Assembly (NCBI GenBank): GCA_016866375.1 | Contig: VGMK01000087.1 | Span: forward strand, 1-8,022 | Direction: 5' to 3' | Origin: Bacteroidota bacterium | GTDB taxonomy: Bacteria; Bacteroidota; Bacteroidia; Flavobacteriales_D; Crocinitomicaceae | DNA length: 8,022 bases | Shown: in pieces, positions 5,899 through 8,022 of the stretch | Numbering within the stretch: position 1 is the stretch's first letter | Layout: each line of letters begins with the position of its first letter | Made by a program: the position numbers and the translations under genes | The notes under the pieces: generated by a model | The model's database searches: none | What the model was told of the DNA's origin: nothing | Seen by the model: only the letters and a program-made list of their open reading frames with translations

Positions 5899-6420
5899 AT
5901 GTCAAAATTTAAGAAAAATAGTAGAGGGGGTGGACCGACAGTCAATACTGCTTCGCTGCCTGACATCGTTTTTATGCTTCTATTTTATTTTATGGTAGCA
6001 ACCACAAGTAAAGAAGTAGACCCTACGGTAAAATTAATTCAACCTAAAGCCCGTTACACTGAAGATCTTACTCCATACAAACAGCGCTCTGAAATAGATT
6101 TTATTTACATAGGAAAACCAAATAAATCCTCTAGAGAACAAGAATTTCCTGAAGGTGCTTTATCATTAGATAATGTGGCTCAAACATCTAGAGACCCGGA
6201 CGACCTTTACAATACAGAAAAAATTGGAGAATGGAAAACCCAAAAATTTGACGCCAAGAAATTAAAAACCAATAAACCAATCGGGGAAATAGTAACTTGT
6301 ATCAAGGCAGATAAGGACACCCCAATTAATATAATTTGGAAAATTAGAGAAAAACTAGAAGATGTAAAGGCACTTAAAATTGCCTATGCAGTTAATCAAA
6401 AAGGTAGAAAAAAGGAATAG
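5899..6420 (+). CDS. ExbD/TolR-family motor subunit, second paralogue (173 residues)
   Basis: Second ExbD-type subunit of the operon, with a basic glycine-rich cytoplasmic tail (MSKFKKNSRGGGPTVNTASL). A single transmembrane helix follows, starting at the key Asp D22 (PDIVFMLLFYFMVATTS). The periplasmic part ends with the familiar ExbD C-terminal unit (about 130-166: VTCIKADKDTPINIIWKIREKLEDVKALKIAYAV), which matches the strand, Asp-x-x-x-Pro turn, helix and strand of the family. The central region (about 45-125) is longer and more polar than in E. coli ExbD. I chose ATG 5899, 12 bases after the upstream stop, over TTG 5893 because it is the only ATG and gives a normal N-tail. Two unlike ExbD proteins with one ExbB-type channel suggest a mixed ExbD dimer in the pore. 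That is inference. No TonB or other transducer gene follows before the next, unrelated gene. Confidence 0.92.
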   Translation: MSKFKKNSRGGGPTVNTASLPDIVFMLLFYFMVATTSKEVDPTVKLIQPKARYTEDLTPYKQRSEIDFIYIGKPNKSSREQEFPEGALSLDNVAQTSRDPDDLYNTEKIGEWKTQKFDAKKLKTNKPIGEIVTCIKADKDTPINIIWKIREKLEDVKALKIAYAVNQKGRKKE

Positions 6421-6512
6421 TGTCAACACTATTATTTAAGAAATCCTACTCGATTTTTTTTACCCTAATTTTTCATTGTCTTTTGCAATTTGATGTATTT
6501 TTACCAGATTAG

Positions 6513-8022
6513 ATGAGCTTTATGAAAAACCGTGGCTATCAAAATTATGTATTGGGGAAATGGATTGCTGGAGACGGTGTTGAAACTCAGTTATTCCATG
6601 CAATAAGCGGGGCCTCGATCGGAGCATGTTCTAGCATTGGTATCCCTTTTAAAGATGTTTTAGATTACGGAAGAGACAAAGGAAAAGCCTTACGCAAAAT
6701 GACCTTTCAGGAAAGAGGTCGTATGCTTAAAGCACTTGCCTTGTATTTAATTGAACGAAAAGAGTTTTACTATGAAGTTAGTGCTTGGACGGGCGCAACC
6801 AGAGTAGATTCTTGGATTGATATTGAAGGAGGGATTGGAAATTTATTTGCCAATGCCAGTTTACGCAGACAATTTCCAGATTTGCCATATTACGTAGATG
6901 GAATGGCTGCTCCCCTTTCAAAAAATGGAACTTTTATCGGTCACCACATCATGGTACCAAAAGAAGGTGTCGCAATTCATATTAACGCCTTCAATTTTCC
7001 CATATGGGGAATGCTGGAAAAAATTGCTGTTAATCTCATGGCGGGAGTCCCTGCAGTAGTCAAACCCTCTGAATATACTTGCTATTTAACCGAAGTAATG
7101 GTCCGTGATATTATTGCGTCAAAGATACTGCCCGAGGGTTCTCTTCAATTGGTTTGCGGATTAGGAAGAGGTATCCTTGATTCAGTAGATTCTCGCGATG
7201 TAGTGACTTTCACTGGTTCTGCAGCAACAGGTAAAATATTAAAAGCTTCACCTCTAATTACACAAGAAAGCGTCCCCTTTAACTTGGAGGCAGATTCTTT
7301 AAACGCCACGATCCTTGGCCCATCCGCGACACCCAACACCCCGGAATTTGAATTATTTATTAAAGAATGTGTTAAGGAAATCACTATAAAAACTGGGCAA
7401 AAATGTACCGCGGTGAGAAGAATTATAGTGCCTGAAAATCACATGGACGATGTTCAGAGGGCCATTTCATCAAAACTTTCCTCCATAAAAATTGGAGACC
7501 CTAGTATTGAAGGGGTAAGAATGGGGGCTTTGGCAACTAAACTGCAAGTGGAAAGAGTTCGAGAAAGTGCCAGAAAATTAGCAGCAAGTCAACAAATAGC
7601 TTACGGTTCAATAGACGAGGTCGAAGTAATAGGATCACATCAAGGTGTTGGGGCCTTTATGTCGCCTATTCTCTTTTCAAATGATGCTCCTTTCAAAAAC
7701 ACTGATGTACATGACATAGAAGTGTTTGGTCCAGTTTCCACGATTATGCCCTACAAAACCCTGGACGAGGCCATTGAATTAGCAAAAATGGGCAAAGGGT
7801 CATTGGTTTCTTCGATAGTTACACCAAATGATGCAGAAGCCACTGAATATGTGTTGGGTGCGGCAAATATGCACGGTAGAATCCTTGTGCTTAACGCCAA
7901 TTGTGCCAAAGAAAGCACGGGTCACGGTTCCCCTATGCCACTCCTTACACACGGAGGGCCAGGAAGAGCAGGAGGAGGAGAGGAGATGGGAGGGAAACGC
8001 GGTGTTTTACATTATTTACAAC
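6513..8022 (+). CDS. paaZ: PaaZ-type aldehyde dehydrogenase / ring-opening enzyme (3' end outside window)
   Basis: Open at the window edge, with 503 uninterrupted codons visible. In E. coli, PaaZ opens the oxepin-CoA ring of phenylacetyl-CoA catabolism with a C-terminal hydratase domain and oxidises the resulting aldehyde with an N-terminal NADP-dependent aldehyde dehydrogenase domain. The visible part is that dehydrogenase domain, and it matches PaaZ throughout: TGATRVDSWIDIEGGIG (93-109), VAIHINAFNFPIWGMLEK (153-170, catalytic Asn N161), cofactor-binding K184, FTGSAATG (233-240), general base E259 in LEADSLN and nucleophile C298 in GQKCTAVRRIIVP. The end is the characteristic CAKESTGHGSP...HGGPGRAGGGEEMGG. 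An in-frame TAG sits directly before ATG 6513; ATG 6522 is an alternative start giving MKNRGYQNYV. No other paa gene is in view, and the gap from the ExbD gene (92 bp) suggests separate transcription. The hydratase domain should lie outside; a stand-alone dehydrogenase cannot be excluded. Confidence 0.94.
   Translation, partial: MSFMKNRGYQNYVLGKWIAGDGVETQLFHAISGASIGACSSIGIPFKDVLDYGRDKGKALRKMTFQERGRMLKALALYLIERKEFYYEVSAWTGATRVDSWIDIEGGIGNLFANASLRRQFPDLPYYVDGMAAPLSKNGTFIGHHIMVPKEGVAIHINAFNFPIWGMLEKIAVNLMAGVPAVVKPSEYTCYLTEVMVRDIIASKILPEGSLQLVCGLGRGILDSVDSRDVVTFTGSAATGKILKASPLITQESVPFNLEADSLNATILGPSATPNTPEFELFIKECVKEITIKTGQKCTAVRRIIVPENHMDDVQRAISSKLSSIKIGDPSIEGVRMGALATKLQVERVRESARKLAASQQIAYGSIDEVEVIGSHQGVGAFMSPILFSNDAPFKNTDVHDIEVFGPVSTIMPYKTLDEAIELAKMGKGSLVSSIVTPNDAEATEYVLGAANMHGRILVLNANCAKESTGHGSPMPLLTHGGPGRAGGGEEMGGKRGVLHYLQ

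Noticed and set aside
6421..6512. Promoter or terminator in the gap between the second ExbD gene and paaZ
   Set aside because: TAATTTTT (6466-6473) and TATTTTTA (6496-6503) each miss the TAnnTTTG consensus by one base, the second would place transcription start almost on the ATG, and no GC-rich hairpin was found. Nothing is strong enough to call.
7145..7384. Minus-strand open frame under paaZ
   Set aside because: It is antisense to the catalytic core of a clearly conserved aldehyde dehydrogenase.

Overview
The window is an AT-rich chromosomal stretch that most likely comes from a member of the Bacteroidota. The reasons are the ExbB / small membrane protein / ExbD / ExbD cluster with enlarged ExbD subunits, the protein signatures of the heme genes (for example VGEREI in HemA and AVHSHKD in HemC), the scarcity of Shine-Dalgarno sequences, and one exact match to the Bacteroidota -7 promoter element TAnnTTTG. 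The class or genus cannot be fixed from the sequence alone. No mobile element, CRISPR array, rRNA or tRNA was seen.

Layout. Bases 1-161 hold the 3' end of a plus-strand gene for methylmalonyl-CoA epimerase. It converges on, and overlaps by 31 bp, a minus-strand HAD-family phosphatase of the YihX type (131-751). A short divergent gap containing an 11-bp tandem repeat separates the phosphatase from a three-gene heme operon, hemA-hemC-hemD (812-3631). Its genes overlap or nearly touch. The operon covers glutamyl-tRNA reduction (C5 pathway entry), assembly of hydroxymethylbilane, and closure to uroporphyrinogen III. hemL, hemB and hemE are not in the window.

A gap of about 90 bp after hemD contains a perfect 22-bp A/T palindrome and a promoter-like element. 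It leads into a second plus-strand operon (3722-6420): an ExbB/TolQ-type proton channel with a signal-like N-terminus, an unrecognised four-helix membrane protein of 156 residues, and two different ExbD-type proteins. Together these look like an inner-membrane proton-motive-force motor unit. No TonB-like energy transducer is encoded here, so the client process (outer-membrane uptake, envelope integrity or motility) is open.

The last gene (6513 to the window edge) is an open-ended paaZ homologue. The visible 503 codons are the aldehyde dehydrogenase half of the ring-opening enzyme of phenylacetyl-CoA catabolism. The hydratase half should lie beyond the edge. Most of the window is ordinary core metabolism. 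The parts that deserve a second look are the motor operon and the palindrome in front of it.
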